Source: Methyloversatilis universalis FAM5 (GTDB lineage Bacteria > Pseudomonadota > Gammaproteobacteria > Burkholderiales > Rhodocyclaceae). From it: a stretch of 64,000 bases of DNA. The notes under the pieces are model-generated. The model searched no databases. It was not told the origin of the DNA and saw only the letters and a list, made by a program, of their open reading frames with translations. How positions within the stretch are numbered: the stretch's first letter is position 1; every line of letters begins with the position of its first letter. The stretch covers positions 1-64,000 of the forward strand of contig NZ_AFHG01000057.1 of the NCBI RefSeq assembly GCF_000214035.2. The letters run 5' to 3'. Shown here in pieces: positions 25,564-34,759 of the stretch. Made by a program: the position numbers and the translations under genes.

Positions 25564-26430
25564 TCAGGCGCCTTCCACCCAGGCCAGCACTTCGGTCAGA
25601 CGCTCGAACGAATCTTCGAGATCTTCCTTCGCGGCCATCGCGACTTCCGGCAGCGCGGTCACTTCCACCGTGTTCAGGATGACCACATCCTGCGAGTTGT
25701 AATAGACGACGCGCCAGGTATTGGGCACGCGCGTATTGGTGATGCGGCAGTTGCCGTAGCCGCGCGACAGGATGAGCACGCGGCCGGTGCCGAGGTGGTG
25801 GTCCATGAAGCCGATGTCTTCCTGCGACATCGGCAGCAGGGTGAGATTCACCACATGCGCCGGCTGGCCCGGCTTCCATGCGCGCCACTGGTCCTCGATC
25901 TCGGCCAGCAGCGCCGGCGCGTTCTGCACGTTGGGCGGCAGCGCGCCCTGCCAGCGCGGCACCGAGAACCACAGGTCATCGACCGCCGAACTGCGCAGGA
26001 TGTGCGGAATGGCGCCGACCTCTATGGTGTCGGACTGCACGCGGCCGCCGTCGGTCACGATGACGCGCCACACGCCGGCGAACACCGATTCCTGCACGTC
26101 GACCCGCCAGGCGGTGTCGCCCTCGGTACGCACCTGCGCGCTCACCTCGCCCTCGCCCATGACCTGGTTGATCAGCTTCAGGTCGTCCGGCGGCAGGCGG
26201 GTCAGGTCGATGCTGCGGTTGCGGCCGTCGAGGCGGGTTTCGCCGACGCAGGCCAGCACGTCGCGCAGCGCCAGATGGGCCTGTTCGTGGCCGACCAGCT
26301 CTTCCGGCTCGGGCAGGATGGGCGGACGGAAGGTTTCCATGCCCTGCGGCATGTTCATGTACTGCAGCGTTTCGTCTTCGACCTGTGAGCCGGGGCCGAT
26401 GACGGCGACCGGAATCGGAAACTCTTTCAC
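25564..26430 (-). CDS. hupH: Hydrogenase accessory protein HupH (HoxQ type)
   Basis: The 288-residue protein has the HupH hallmarks YMNMPQGMETFRPPILPEPEEL near the N-terminus and VNLTLLPMSQEDIGFMDHHLGTGRVLILSRGYGNCRITNT...TWRVVYYNSQDVVILNTVEVTALPEVA near the C-terminus. Together with HupG it acts on the small subunit before export. It lies 12 bases after hupG and belongs to the hup operon. Confidence 0.94.
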   Translation of the reverse strand: MKEFPIPVAVIGPGSQVEDETLQYMNMPQGMETFRPPILPEPEELVGHEQAHLALRDVLACVGETRLDGRNRSIDLTRLPPDDLKLINQVMGEGEVSAQVRTEGDTAWRVDVQESVFAGVWRVIVTDGGRVQSDTIEVGAIPHILRSSAVDDLWFSVPRWQGALPPNVQNAPALLAEIEDQWRAWKPGQPAHVVNLTLLPMSQEDIGFMDHHLGTGRVLILSRGYGNCRITNTRVPNTWRVVYYNSQDVVILNTVEVTALPEVAMAAKEDLEDSFERLTEVLAWVEGA

Positions 26431-26442
26431 GTTGGACTCCGT

Positions 26443-26940
26443 TCAGTGGCAGGAGGATTCGGAACCGGCGCCGGCGTTGCGCACCGGAATGCCGACCGTG
26501 GGGGCACGCGAGGTGGGCATGGTGAGCGCCAGGCCGACCCGTTCGACATAGACGTCCCAGTCCAGCATGCCGGACAGGGTGGTGACGTACTGGCCGTCGC
26601 GCACGAACACCAGCGCCGGCCAGCGGATGGAGCCGTAGCGCCTGGCGATCGCGTCCTCGTCCTCGCGGGTGGCGACACCGATCCTGAAGCGGCGCGGGAA
26701 CTGCACCAGCAGTTCGGGCAGCACCACCGCCACGTCCAGCGCTTCCGGGAAGCGCACCGGGTCGCCGGCCAGCAGGATGATGCGGTCGCCACCGGCGGCG
26801 GCCCAGTCGGCCACGGTGTCGGCGGTGAGCCACTGCGCGCCGTGAGCGCTGACCAGCCGTTCGATCAGTGGCGAAGCCGCGGCCGGCGCGGCCACCGGCA
26901 GCGTGACGATGGGCGCGGATGCGCCGTGTTCGATGCTCAT
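26443..26940 (-). CDS. hupG: Hydrogenase accessory protein HupG (HoxO/HyaE type)
   Basis: The 165-residue protein has a thioredoxin-like fold (IILLAGDPVRFPEALDVAVVLPELLVQFPRRFRIGVATREDEDAIARRYGSIRWPALVFVRDG) but lacks the CxxC redox pair, as is normal for HyaE/HupG. It binds the Tat signal of the hydrogenase small subunit. The start overlaps the hupF stop by four bases. Confidence 0.92.
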   Translation of the reverse strand: MSIEHGASAPIVTLPVAAPAAASPLIERLVSAHGAQWLTADTVADWAAAGGDRIILLAGDPVRFPEALDVAVVLPELLVQFPRRFRIGVATREDEDAIARRYGSIRWPALVFVRDGQYVTTLSGMLDWDVYVERVGLALTMPTSRAPTVGIPVRNAGAGSESSCH

Positions 26941-27290
26941 GCGGGTTCTCCCAGAAGGCTGCCCTGAGGGCTGTGTTCGCTACGGGCCGCGGCGCCGGAC
27001 AGCGCGCGCAGCTGTTCTTCACTCATCGCGGACGGCAGCGCGAAAGCGGCATCGCCGTCGCCGCCCTCGCCCTGCATGACCGCCTCGATCATGTCCAGCG
27101 TGGCGTCGACCTCGCGCGCACGCTCGGCGCTGATGCGCTCCTGCGCGCTGTCGAGGAACACCAGCAGCCAGTCGCCGACCGCCACCTCGCCGACCAGCGC
27201 GGAGCGCACGCGGCGCAGGCCCAGCCGGCCGACGCAGCGCACATGACCCGGCTCGACCGCCATCACCTGCATCGGAATGCCCAGACACAT
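26937..27290 (-). CDS. hupF: HypC-family chaperone HupF (HoxL type)
   Basis: The 117-residue protein starts MCLGIPMQVMAV with the essential Cys2 and shares the HypC fold (GDWLLVFLDSAQERISAERAREVDATLDM). Compared with HypC it has a C-terminal extension of about 35 residues (Ala/Ser/Glu rich). HupF protects the HupL precursor under oxygen in related bacteria. It lies three bases after hupD. Confidence 0.93.
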   Translation of the reverse strand: MCLGIPMQVMAVEPGHVRCVGRLGLRRVRSALVGEVAVGDWLLVFLDSAQERISAERAREVDATLDMIEAVMQGEGGDGDAAFALPSAMSEEQLRALSGAAARSEHSPQGSLLGEPA

Positions 27291-27293
27291 GGT

Positions 27294-27968
27294 TCAGCCC
27301 TCCGCCACGGTGGTCGGGAAGAAACGGGCGTCGCCGCTGCGGCAGGCGAGGTCCTCGGCCGGGCGCTCGTCCTCGTAGCGCTCCAGCCCCAGTTCGGCGA
27401 AGGTGATGCATTCGCGCACCGTGAGCGGCGTGCTGCGCGGCTGCGGGCCGGCGCCCCAGCGCCGCAGCGTGTCCAGACCGATCTGCAGTGCGTCTTCCAG
27501 CGCGCGGCGGACGGTCGGGCGCAGGCTGCCGCCGTAGTCCTCCAGCTCTTCCGGCTGGCAGCCGATCAGCAGCACTTCGCGCGGATAGCGGCCGGTGAGC
27601 TGGGCCAGCGACAGCACTTCCTGGAAGCCGGTCTGGTGCAGGCTCATCTTCTTCGCGCCCATGAAGCGGGGCACGTCGTCGTTGGCGATGCACTTGATGG
27701 TGCCCGGCTCCAGACCGTAGTCGATGGCGTCGAAAATGAGCAGGCAGTCGGCCGCCTGCACGTGCTGCACCAGGTAGAGGCCCTGGGTGCCGCCGTCGAT
27801 CAGCTGCACCTCGATGCCGTCTGCGGGCGCGAATTCCCAGCGCTGCTGCAGCGCCTCGACGCAGCGCACGCCGAAGCCCTCGTCGGCCCACAGCACATTG
27901 CCGATGCCGAGCACGACCAGGGTGTCACCAGGGCGGTGACAGGCGGTTTCGGACGCAGTGGTGTACAT
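27294..27968 (-). CDS. hupD: Hydrogenase maturation protease HupD
   Basis: The 224-residue protease removes the C-terminal peptide of HupL after nickel insertion. Metal-sensing residues are the Glu in GIGNVLWADEGFGVRCVEAL and the Asp in LLIFDAIDYG; the third expected ligand is the His in KMSLHQTGFQEVL. The ATG at 27968 is used because the extension to 28115 runs through the preceding HTH gene. Confidence 0.94.
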   Translation of the reverse strand: MYTTASETACHRPGDTLVVLGIGNVLWADEGFGVRCVEALQQRWEFAPADGIEVQLIDGGTQGLYLVQHVQAADCLLIFDAIDYGLEPGTIKCIANDDVPRFMGAKKMSLHQTGFQEVLSLAQLTGRYPREVLLIGCQPEELEDYGGSLRPTVRRALEDALQIGLDTLRRWGAGPQPRSTPLTVRECITFAELGLERYEDERPAEDLACRSGDARFFPTTVAEG

Positions 27969-27990
27969 CGTCGCAATCCCTCGGAAAAAA

Positions 27991-28407
27991 TCAGTGGGCG
28001 CCGCGCGGAAGCGTGGCGTCAGGCGTGGCGCGCAGCGCCTTCCAGGCGTGGAAGCTGTCCCAGGCCGACTGCAGCGCGAGCCAGAAGGCGGCGTCGGTAC
28101 CGAACAGCAGGGCACAGCGGATGGCGGTGTCGGGCGTCATCGCGCGCTGGCCGTGCACGATTTCGTGCAGACGGCGGCGCGACATGCCGAGCGCGCGTGC
28201 AGCCTCGCTCTGCGACATGCCGATGGGAGAAAGGTAGTTGTGCTGAAGAAACCGCCCCGGATGCCACGGCGTCCGCACCGGAATGCCCGCAGGCGGGTGC
28301 GAACGACGCGACGAACCGGGACGCAAGGGGTGCACAACGAGCCTTCTTTCTCTTGAGGAGACGGGGGTCGGTGCCGCGGCGCGCGCGGGAGCGGGAGCCG
28401 CGGACAC
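27991..28407 (-). CDS. HigA-like XRE-family antitoxin/regulator inside the hup operon
   Basis: The 138-residue protein contains HPGRFLQHNYLSPIGMSQSEAARALGMSRRRLHEIVHGQRAMTPDTAIRCALLFGTDAAFWLALQ. This is the full HigA/VapI pattern: a helix-turn-helix plus the F-G-T----W--LQ motif. No HigB-type toxin gene lies next to it. The flanking genes are hupC (4 bases upstream) and hupD (22 bases downstream), so it is co-transcribed with hydrogenase genes. The first about 45 residues are low-complexity and the true start may be internal. It may be an operon regulator rather than an antitoxin. Confidence 0.8.
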   Translation of the reverse strand: MSAAPAPARAAAPTPVSSRERRLVVHPLRPGSSRRSHPPAGIPVRTPWHPGRFLQHNYLSPIGMSQSEAARALGMSRRRLHEIVHGQRAMTPDTAIRCALLFGTDAAFWLALQSAWDSFHAWKALRATPDATLPRGAH

Positions 28408-28411
28408 CGTT

Positions 28412-29143
28412 TCAGTCCTTGAACGTGCGGTGGCCGGAAATCATGGTGCTCACCACGCTGGAGCGACCCATGATGTCTTCGCGGATGGCCGCATAGACGT
28501 GCAGGATGACGAACACGATGAGCGCCCACATGCCGAGGTGGTGCCAGGTATGCACGTCCTGCGACTGTCCCATCAGCGGAATCACCCAGCCGAACATCCG
28601 CTCCTGCCACGAGCCCATCTGCGCGCCTTCGCCGTACAGCGCGAAGCCGGTGCAGATCATGAACAGCGTGAGCAGCAGGTAGCCGAAGAACATGGCGAAG
28701 CGCGCCAGCGGGTTGTGGCCGACATAGCGCCCGGGACGCGGGCTCATGAAGGCGTACCACTTGAGCATGCCGAACACCTCGATCCAGTAGGCGCGGGTGA
28801 GCAGCGGCACCCAGAACAGCTCACGGGCGTGGTGATTGCCGACGATGGCCCAGTAGATGCGGCCGATCAGGCCCACCGCCAGCAGGTAGCCGGCGGCGAA
28901 GTGGGCGAAGCGGATATAGCCCATCAGGAAGTTCGCGCTGGCCTCGCCCGGCTGGGTCGGCAGCGGCGAGCCGATGAAGAAACCGGTCAGCGCGAGCACC
29001 GTAATGGCGAGCGCGTTGATCCAGTGCCAGATGCGGACCGGCGCCTCGTACACATAGACCGACTTGATCGAGCGGCCGTGGGCGACCGCGCCCTCGTCGA
29101 TGCCGGTGGCGTGGGACAGCTTTTCTGAAGTGGTGGCGGACAT
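28412..29143 (-). CDS. hupC: Ni/Fe-hydrogenase b-type cytochrome subunit HupC
   Basis: The 243-residue membrane cytochrome b passes electrons from HupSL to the quinone pool. Four hydrophobic helices are visible, with haem-ligating His in PVRIWHWINALAI, RFAHFAAGYLL, and VHTWHHLGMWALIVFVILHVYAAIRED. The ATG at 29143 is chosen: the upstream frame to 29434 overlaps hupE. It follows hupE by 25 bases. Confidence 0.95.
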   Translation of the reverse strand: MSATTSEKLSHATGIDEGAVAHGRSIKSVYVYEAPVRIWHWINALAITVLALTGFFIGSPLPTQPGEASANFLMGYIRFAHFAAGYLLAVGLIGRIYWAIVGNHHARELFWVPLLTRAYWIEVFGMLKWYAFMSPRPGRYVGHNPLARFAMFFGYLLLTLFMICTGFALYGEGAQMGSWQERMFGWVIPLMGQSQDVHTWHHLGMWALIVFVILHVYAAIREDIMGRSSVVSTMISGHRTFKD

Positions 29144-29168
29144 CTGTCGTCTCCCGCGGTTGGGTGCT

Positions 29169-29759
29169 TCAGATGCGCGACGCGAACATGAACAGGCCGG
29201 CCGCACCGACACCGGCGGCCTGCACGCGCCACGCCCAGGCCGGCACGCGGGCCAGCCAGCTGCCGGCCACGAGACCGGCGGCGTGCAGCAGCGCCGAGCC
29301 GGCGACGAAGCCCGCGGCATAGGCGGCGAACGAGCTGCCGGCAGCCCACTCGGCGCCGTGCGCCACGCCGTGCAGTGCACCGGCAGCGGCGACCAGCGCG
29401 AAGCCGGCCGTGGCCGGCAGACGGCCGCGGCCAAGCAGCAGCACGCCCAGCGCGGCGACGCTCAGCGCGACACCGGCTTCGACGAAGCCGCCGGCGCCGG
29501 TCTGCACGCCGATGAAGGCGCCCACCAGCAGCGCGATCAGAAAGAAGGCCGGGCCAGCCAGACGCTGCGCGGCCGGCAGGGCCGCCGCCGACCACACGCC
29601 GACCGCAATCATCGCCAGCAGGTGATCGGCACCGGCAAACGGGTGGGCCAGGCCGGCGGCCAGACCGTGGGCGCCGTGGCCTTCATGCGCCTGGACGACC
29701 CCGGCGGCCAGCGTCAGGGCGGCCGCGACGGACGCGCGGCGAACGAGGGACGTATTCAT
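29169..29759 (-). CDS. hupE: HupE/UreJ-family nickel permease
   Basis: The 196-residue protein has a signal-like N-terminus (ASVAAALTLAAGVVQA), then HEGHGAHGLAAGLAHPFAGADHLLAMIAVGVWSA, which holds the HPFxGxDHLLAM motif of HupE, and about six hydrophobic helices. HupE proteins mediate diffusion of nickel for hydrogenase. Here it sits between hupL and hupC, so nickel entry is produced in step with the enzyme. Confidence 0.92.
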   Translation of the reverse strand: MNTSLVRRASVAAALTLAAGVVQAHEGHGAHGLAAGLAHPFAGADHLLAMIAVGVWSAAALPAAQRLAGPAFFLIALLVGAFIGVQTGAGGFVEAGVALSVAALGVLLLGRGRLPATAGFALVAAAGALHGVAHGAEWAAGSSFAAYAAGFVAGSALLHAAGLVAGSWLARVPAWAWRVQAAGVGAAGLFMFASRI

Positions 29760-29794
29760 GTTTCCTCCTGATTTCGTTATGTCGTGGGCGCGCT

Positions 29795-31651
29795 TCAGCG
29801 CACCTTCACCGTGGTCAGTTCCTGGCCGTCCTCGCTCATCACGTGCGTCGAGCAGGCGAGGCAGGGGTCGAACGAATGCAGCGTGCGCAGGATTTCCACC
29901 GGCTGTTCCGGATTCACCATCGGCGTGTTCATCAGGCTTGCCTCGAAGGCGCCGATCTGGCCCTTGGTGTCGCGCGGACTGCCGTTCCAGGTGGTCGGCA
30001 CGACGCACTGGTAGTTCTCGATGCGGCCGTCCTTGATGCGGATCCAGTGGCCCAGCATGCCGCGCGGTGCGGCCACGGTGCCCACGCCCTTGGCTTCCTT
30101 CGGCCAGGTCTTCGGGTCCCACTTCTCGACGTTGGCGGTGCTGCGGTCGCCGGCCTTGATGTTGCCGATCAGCTGCTTGTAATCGTCATACATCATTTCC
30201 GCGGCGTACTGGCTTTCCAGCGCGCGGGCCAGCGTGCGGCCGATGGTGGTGGGCAGCAGCTGCTTGGCGGTGAAATGGGTTTCCGGCAGGCCGAGCGCCT
30301 TCGGAATGGCGCTGTTGATCGCCACCGCCGATTCATCGACCTGCTGCTTCACGCGCTGGCACCACTTGTTGCCCTTGGTGGCGTGCGCATAGCCGAGGAT
30401 GTAGCGCGACAGCGGGCCGACCTCGACCGCGTGACCGCGCCAGCGCGGCGACTTGATCCACGAGTACTTGGCGCTCTCGTCGATCTCCTCGATGTTGGTG
30501 CGCGAACCCTTGGTGTTGGCGCCCAGCACGTAGTTCGGCTCGGTCACGCCGTCCCACGGGTGCAGACCCTTGGATTCGTCGGCGTACTTGTACCAGCTGT
30601 GGGCGACGAATTCCTGCACCTGTTCCGGGTCACGCGGGTCGATCTCGTGGATCTCGTCCCAGTTGCCGTTGAGGATGACGCCGCCCGGCAGCTGATGCGT
30701 GCTGTGGTCGTACGGCACCTTCTCGTAGGTACCGTAGTCGGCCACGTTGGTGGCCGACAGGCCGCCGCCGTACAGCCAGCCGGCCTGCTTGTAGATCGTT
30801 CCGATGGCGAGCACGTCCGGGACATAGACGTTGTTGTTGAACTCGATCATCTCCTTGATGCGCGCCTCGACGAAGTTCAGCCGTTCCATGTTGATCGGCG
30901 CACCGGCGGCGCCATCGCCGTCGATGTTGATCGCGCACGGCACGCCGCCCACCAGGTAGTTCGGGTGCGGGTTCTTGCCACCGAAGATGGTGTGCACCTT
31001 GACCCATTCCTTCTGCAGGTCGAGCGCTTCGAGGTAATGGGTGACCGCCATCAGGTTCGCTTCCGGCGGCAGCACATAGGCCTTGCTGCCCCAGTAGCCG
31101 TTCATGAAGGGGCCGAGCTGGCCGCTTTCGACGAACTTCTTCAGCCGGTTCTGGATGTCGCGGAAATAGCCGGGCGAGGACAGCGGGTGCGCCGGCGACA
31201 CCATCTGCTGCAGTTCGCTGGTCTTCTTCGGGTCGGCCTTCAGCGCGGACACGACATCGACCCAGTCGAGCGCGTGCAGGTGATAGAAGTGCACCGCGTG
31301 GTCGTGCACCTGCAGCGTCTTCGCCATCATTTCGCGGATCAGGTGGGCATTCAGCGGAATCTTGATGCCCAGCGCGTCTTCCACCGCGCGCACCGAAGTC
31401 AGTGCGTGACAGCCGGTACAGACGCCGCAGATGCGCTCGACGAAGGCCCAGGCGTCGCGCGGATCGCGACCCTTCAGGATCACTTCGAGGCCGCGCCACA
31501 TGGTGCCGGTCGACACCGCGTTGCGGATGACGTTGTTGCTGTCCACATTCACTTCACAGCGCATGTGACCTTCGATGCGCGTGACCGGGTCGACGACGAT
31601 GCGGCGGCCCGAGTTGTCCATGTTGAAACCTTGCGTTTCGTAAGCACCCAT
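29795..31651 (-). CDS. hupL: Uptake [NiFe]-hydrogenase large subunit HupL
   Basis: The 618-residue catalytic subunit oxidises H2 at the periplasmic face. Nickel ligands are Cys75/Cys78 ([10 protein letters not shown]) and Cys597/Cys600 (DPCLACSTH). After His603 follows a 15-residue tail ([15 protein letters not shown]) that HupD should remove. N-terminal [13 protein letters not shown] and the other blocks match the group 1 membrane-bound enzymes. It follows hupS by 68 bases and precedes hupE. Confidence 0.97.
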   Translation of the reverse strand: MGAYETQGFNMDNSGRRIVVDPVTRIEGHMRCEVNVDSNNVIRNAVSTGTMWRGLEVILKGRDPRDAWAFVERICGVCTGCHALTSVRAVEDALGIKIPLNAHLIREMMAKTLQVHDHAVHFYHLHALDWVDVVSALKADPKKTSELQQMVSPAHPLSSPGYFRDIQNRLKKFVESGQLGPFMNGYWGSKAYVLPPEANLMAVTHYLEALDLQKEWVKVHTIFGGKNPHPNYLVGGVPCAINIDGDGAAGAPINMERLNFVEARIKEMIEFNNNVYVPDVLAIGTIYKQAGWLYGGGLSATNVADYGTYEKVPYDHSTHQLPGGVILNGNWDEIHEIDPRDPEQVQEFVAHSWYKYADESKGLHPWDGVTEPNYVLGANTKGSRTNIEEIDESAKYSWIKSPRWRGHAVEVGPLSRYILGYAHATKGNKWCQRVKQQVDESAVAINSAIPKALGLPETHFTAKQLLPTTIGRTLARALESQYAAEMMYDDYKQLIGNIKAGDRSTANVEKWDPKTWPKEAKGVGTVAAPRGMLGHWIRIKDGRIENYQCVVPTTWNGSPRDTKGQIGAFEASLMNTPMVNPEQPVEILRTLHSFDPCLACSTHVMSEDGQELTTVKVR

Positions 31652-31719
31652 CTTCGTATCCTTTGCTGGAACAGGGCCCGCAGGCGCGGCTCAGGGCCGC
31701 GCGCCTGCGGGGTTCGCGA

Positions 31720-32805
31720 TCAGTGGTCGGCGGTGGTGGTGGCGCTGTCCTGCTTGTGCGAGGCGCGCTTGATGGCCGACACCGCGGCGTGGGCCGCGAC
31801 CGCCGCACCGACCACGCCGGCCGCGGTGGCGCCGACCTGGTCCGCATTGGCTTCGATGCCGAACTGGTGGATGTCGGTCAGCCGGTCGTAGAACGAACCC
31901 TTGTCCCAGAAGCCGTCTTCCGAACAGCCGATGCAGCCGTGGCCGGCCTTGATCGGGAAGCTGGTGCCCTCGTTCCACTGCACGGTGGAACAGGCGTTGT
32001 AGGTGGTCGGGCCCTTGCAGCCGACCTTGTAGAGGCAGTAGCCCTTGCGCGCGGACTCGTCGTCCCAGGACTCGACGAACTGGCCGGCATCGAAGTGCGG
32101 ACGGCGGTAGCACTTGTCATGGATGCGCTGGCTGTAGAACATCTTCGGCCGGCCCTGGCGGTCCAGTTCCGGGATGCGGTCGAAGGTGAGCATGTAGGTG
32201 ATGACGCCGGTCATCACTTCGGCGATCGGCGGACAGCCCGGCACCTTGATGATGGGTTTGTCGAAGATGACCTTGTGCACCGGGGTGGCCTGGGTCGGGT
32301 TCGGCTTGGCCGCCTGCACGCAGCCCCAGCTGGCACAGGAACCCCAGGAGATGATGGCCTTGGCGTCCTTGGCCACGTGCTTGAGCTGATCGATGAAGGG
32401 CTTGCCGCCGATGATGCAGCTCATGCCATCCTGATTCAGCGGCGGGTTGCCCTCGACCGCCAGGATGTAGTTGCCCTTGTACTTGGTCATGATCTCTTCG
32501 AGGATCGCCTCCGCCTGGTGGCCGGCTGCGGCCATCAGCGTGTCGTCGTAGTCGAGCGAGATCATCGACAGCACCACGTCCTTCGCCAGCGGGTGAGCCG
32601 AGCGGATGAAGGATTCGGAACAGCAGGTGCATTCCAGACCGTGCAGCCACAGCACCGGGGTGCGCGGCTTGGTTTCCATCGCGTGGGCGATCTGCGGCAC
32701 GAAGGCCGGACCGAGCCCGAGCGAGGTGGCGGTCAATGAACAGTACTTCAGGAAACTGCGGCGCGAGATGCCCTGCCGGCGCATCACCTCATAGAAGGTT
32801 TCCAT
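31720..32805 (-). CDS. hupS: Uptake [NiFe]-hydrogenase small subunit HupS, O2-tolerant type
   Basis: The 361-residue precursor has a Tat signal (SRRSFLK, residues 14-20, cleaved after AHA at 42). The mature subunit carries three Fe-S clusters. The proximal site has six Cys: Cys59, 61, 62, 157, 162 and 191, equal to mature 17, 19, 20, 115, 120 and 149, exactly the numbering of the O2-tolerant Cupriavidus enzyme. The CTCC motif and the extra Cys120 mark a [4Fe-3S] cluster. A C-terminal hydrophobic helix ([20 protein letters not shown]) anchors it. The first gene of the hup operon. Confidence 0.97.
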   Translation of the reverse strand: METFYEVMRRQGISRRSFLKYCSLTATSLGLGPAFVPQIAHAMETKPRTPVLWLHGLECTCCSESFIRSAHPLAKDVVLSMISLDYDDTLMAAAGHQAEAILEEIMTKYKGNYILAVEGNPPLNQDGMSCIIGGKPFIDQLKHVAKDAKAIISWGSCASWGCVQAAKPNPTQATPVHKVIFDKPIIKVPGCPPIAEVMTGVITYMLTFDRIPELDRQGRPKMFYSQRIHDKCYRRPHFDAGQFVESWDDESARKGYCLYKVGCKGPTTYNACSTVQWNEGTSFPIKAGHGCIGCSEDGFWDKGSFYDRLTDIHQFGIEANADQVGATAAGVVGAAVAAHAAVSAIKRASHKQDSATTTADH

Positions 32806-32957
32806 CCTGGTCTCTCTCCTGTGCTTCTTGTTGTCAGCGGCCCATCACCTTCGCTGTACGCACGCCGCGATTCCGGTGAGCCTGTGTGCGAACGGACCCG
32901 TCCCACCTCTCAATGCGTCAGTCGACGGTGCGATGCGCACAGGTGGCCTGAGCTACT

Positions 32958-32973
32958 AACAAGTTGCGGGCCA
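32958..32973 (-). promoter_or_regulatory. Candidate sigma-54 promoter of the hup operon
   Basis: On the minus strand the sequence TGGCCCG-CAAC-TTGTT fits the -24/-12 consensus TGGCACG-N4-TTGCW with two mismatches, one of them in the conserved -12 GC. Transcription would start near 32946, about 140 bases before the hupS ATG. HoxA, an NtrC-type sigma-54 activator, is encoded in the same cluster, which supports the assignment. Confidence 0.5.
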
Positions 32974-33002
32974 GTCCGGATTTCCGCGCTGCAACAAGAA
33001 TA

Positions 33003-33016
33003 TTGATACAGATCAA
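33003..33016. promoter_or_regulatory. FNR/Anr-type box upstream of hupS
   Basis: TTGAT-ACAG-ATCAA is a perfect match to the FNR/Anr/FixK consensus. It lies about 37 bases upstream of the candidate sigma-54 element and in the 552-base gap between hupS and the divergent aminotransferase gene, so either side could be controlled. The rest of this gap shows no gene. Oxygen-dependent control of hup genes by FNR-type proteins is known in rhizobia. Confidence 0.65.
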
Positions 33017-33357
33017 GGTCTTGTTCCGTATCGGAAAAGATATGCAGGGTCGTGGACGGCGCGCTGCCGGTCGTCAAGGCGTGATGGAAGGTGGTCTTCC
33101 GCTTTCCACCTGCTGGCGGAAGCGCTGCTTGCAGCGGTCAGCCGGCTGCCCGCCGGCGCCGCGGTCGCGGGAACGGAAACACGCGGGTTATGTCCCCACA
33201 ACGGAAACCCGACATTCCGGCAACCCGCCCCGGTGGATTAGAATTCAGGCCCTTCGTGCGGACCCGCGCCGCGCGAACGCCCGCAGGTTCTGTCCAGCCG
33301 CCGCCACAAGCGGGGGTGCAAATCTGTCGTCTACCCCACTGAAACGGAGAGATCACC

Positions 33358-34488
33358 GTGTCCGGCCTTCTGCCCAATGTCGATCCCGAAGGACTGCTCG
33401 AGTATTCGGTCGTGTATACCGACCGTGCGCTGAACCACATGTCTGCCGCCTTCCAGGGCGTCATGAAGGACATTTCGCGCGTACTGAAGCAGGTCTACAA
33501 CGCCAAGTCGGCCATCGTCGTGCCGGGCAGCGGCACCTTCGGCATGGAAGCCGTCGCGCGCCAGTTCGCCACCGACCAGAAGGTGATGGTGATCCGCAAC
33601 GGCTGGTTCAGCTTCCGCTGGACCCAGATCTTCGACATGGGCCGCATCCCGTCGGAACAGATCGTGCTCAAGGCGCGCCAGCCGGAACCGGGCTCGCAGA
33701 AGCCGTTCGCGCCGGTGCCGGTCAAGGAGGTGGTGGCCGCCATCCTGGAACAGAAGCCGGCCGTGGTGTTCGCGCCGCAGGTCGAAACCTCGGCCGGCAT
33801 GCTGCTGCCGGACGACTACCTGCGCGAAGTCGCCGCCGCGGTGCGTGAGGTCGATGGCCTGTTCGTGCTGGACGCGATCGCCGCCGGCACGCTGTGGGTG
33901 GACATGGCCGCGCTCGGCATCGACGTGGTCGTGACCGCACCGCAGAAGGGCTGGAGCGGTTCGCCCTGCGCCGGCCTGGTCATGCTGGGCGAACGCGCCC
34001 GCGCACGCATCGACTCGACCACCAGCACCAGCTACGCCGCCGACCTGAAGAAGTGGCTGCAGATCATGGAAGCGTACGAGAACGGCGGCCACGCCTATCA
34101 CGCCACCATGCCGACCGACGGTCTGGTGCAGCTGCGCAAGGTGATGCTGGAAACCGAGCAGTACGGTTTCGACAAGGTGAAAGCCAACCAGATCGAACTG
34201 GGCCGCCAGATCCGCGCGCTGCTGGAAGCCAGGGGTTTCGACAGCGTCGCCGCCGAAGGCTTCAAGGCGCCCTGCGTGGTGGTGAGCTACACCACCGATC
34301 CGGACATCCAGTCGGGCAAGAAATTCATGGCGCAGGGCATGCAGATCGCTGCCGGCGTGCCGCTGCAGGTCGATGAACCGGCGGACTTCCGCACCTTCCG
34401 CATCGGTCTGTTCGGCCTCGACAAGCTGCAGAACGTCGAGCGCACCGTAGCCAGCTTCAAGGCCGCGCTGGACAAGGTGACCGGCTGA
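33358..34488 (+). CDS. Class V PLP-dependent aminotransferase, alanine/serine-glyoxylate type
   Basis: The 376-residue enzyme has the alanine-glyoxylate aminotransferase layout: VVPGSGTFGMEAVARQF for phosphate binding, FVLDAIAAGTLWVD with the PLP Asp, and APQKGWSGSPCAG with the Lys that forms the internal aldimine. The GTG at 33358 follows CGGAGAG. It stands between the hup and cbb operons. RuBisCO oxygenation plus CbbZ yields glycolate and then glyoxylate, so amination of glyoxylate to glycine is a sensible role, but amino donor and direction are not shown by sequence. Confidence 0.85.
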   Translation: MSGLLPNVDPEGLLEYSVVYTDRALNHMSAAFQGVMKDISRVLKQVYNAKSAIVVPGSGTFGMEAVARQFATDQKVMVIRNGWFSFRWTQIFDMGRIPSEQIVLKARQPEPGSQKPFAPVPVKEVVAAILEQKPAVVFAPQVETSAGMLLPDDYLREVAAAVREVDGLFVLDAIAAGTLWVDMAALGIDVVVTAPQKGWSGSPCAGLVMLGERARARIDSTTSTSYAADLKKWLQIMEAYENGGHAYHATMPTDGLVQLRKVMLETEQYGFDKVKANQIELGRQIRALLEARGFDSVAAEGFKAPCVVVSYTTDPDIQSGKKFMAQGMQIAAGVPLQVDEPADFRTFRIGLFGLDKLQNVERTVASFKAALDKVTG

Positions 34489-34759
34489 CCGCCCCACCTT
34501 CCGTCGTTGTCCCACGGGCGCCGTACGCGCCCCGCGGCTGACTTCAAGGCGGCGCCGGTCTGGCGTCGCCGCCCCCCGCACAGCCGGCAGGTGCGGAGCG
34601 TGCCATCTCCGAAACGACCCTGCATCATCGCTGACGTCCGCTGACCGGTGCCGGCGGCGGCCGGACTCATCCCCGCCACCCTCCCGCCGCAATTCCCGCG
34701 ACCATCCCCTCTCCGCCCCACCAGCGGCTGACGCCGCCCGCGCACGCGCGCCGCGCTAG

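Noticed and set aside
33311-33340. Possible riboswitch ahead of the aminotransferase gene (GGGGT ... ACCCC hairpin)
   Set aside because: The stem is only five base pairs with a 15-base loop, and no conserved riboswitch core was recognised.
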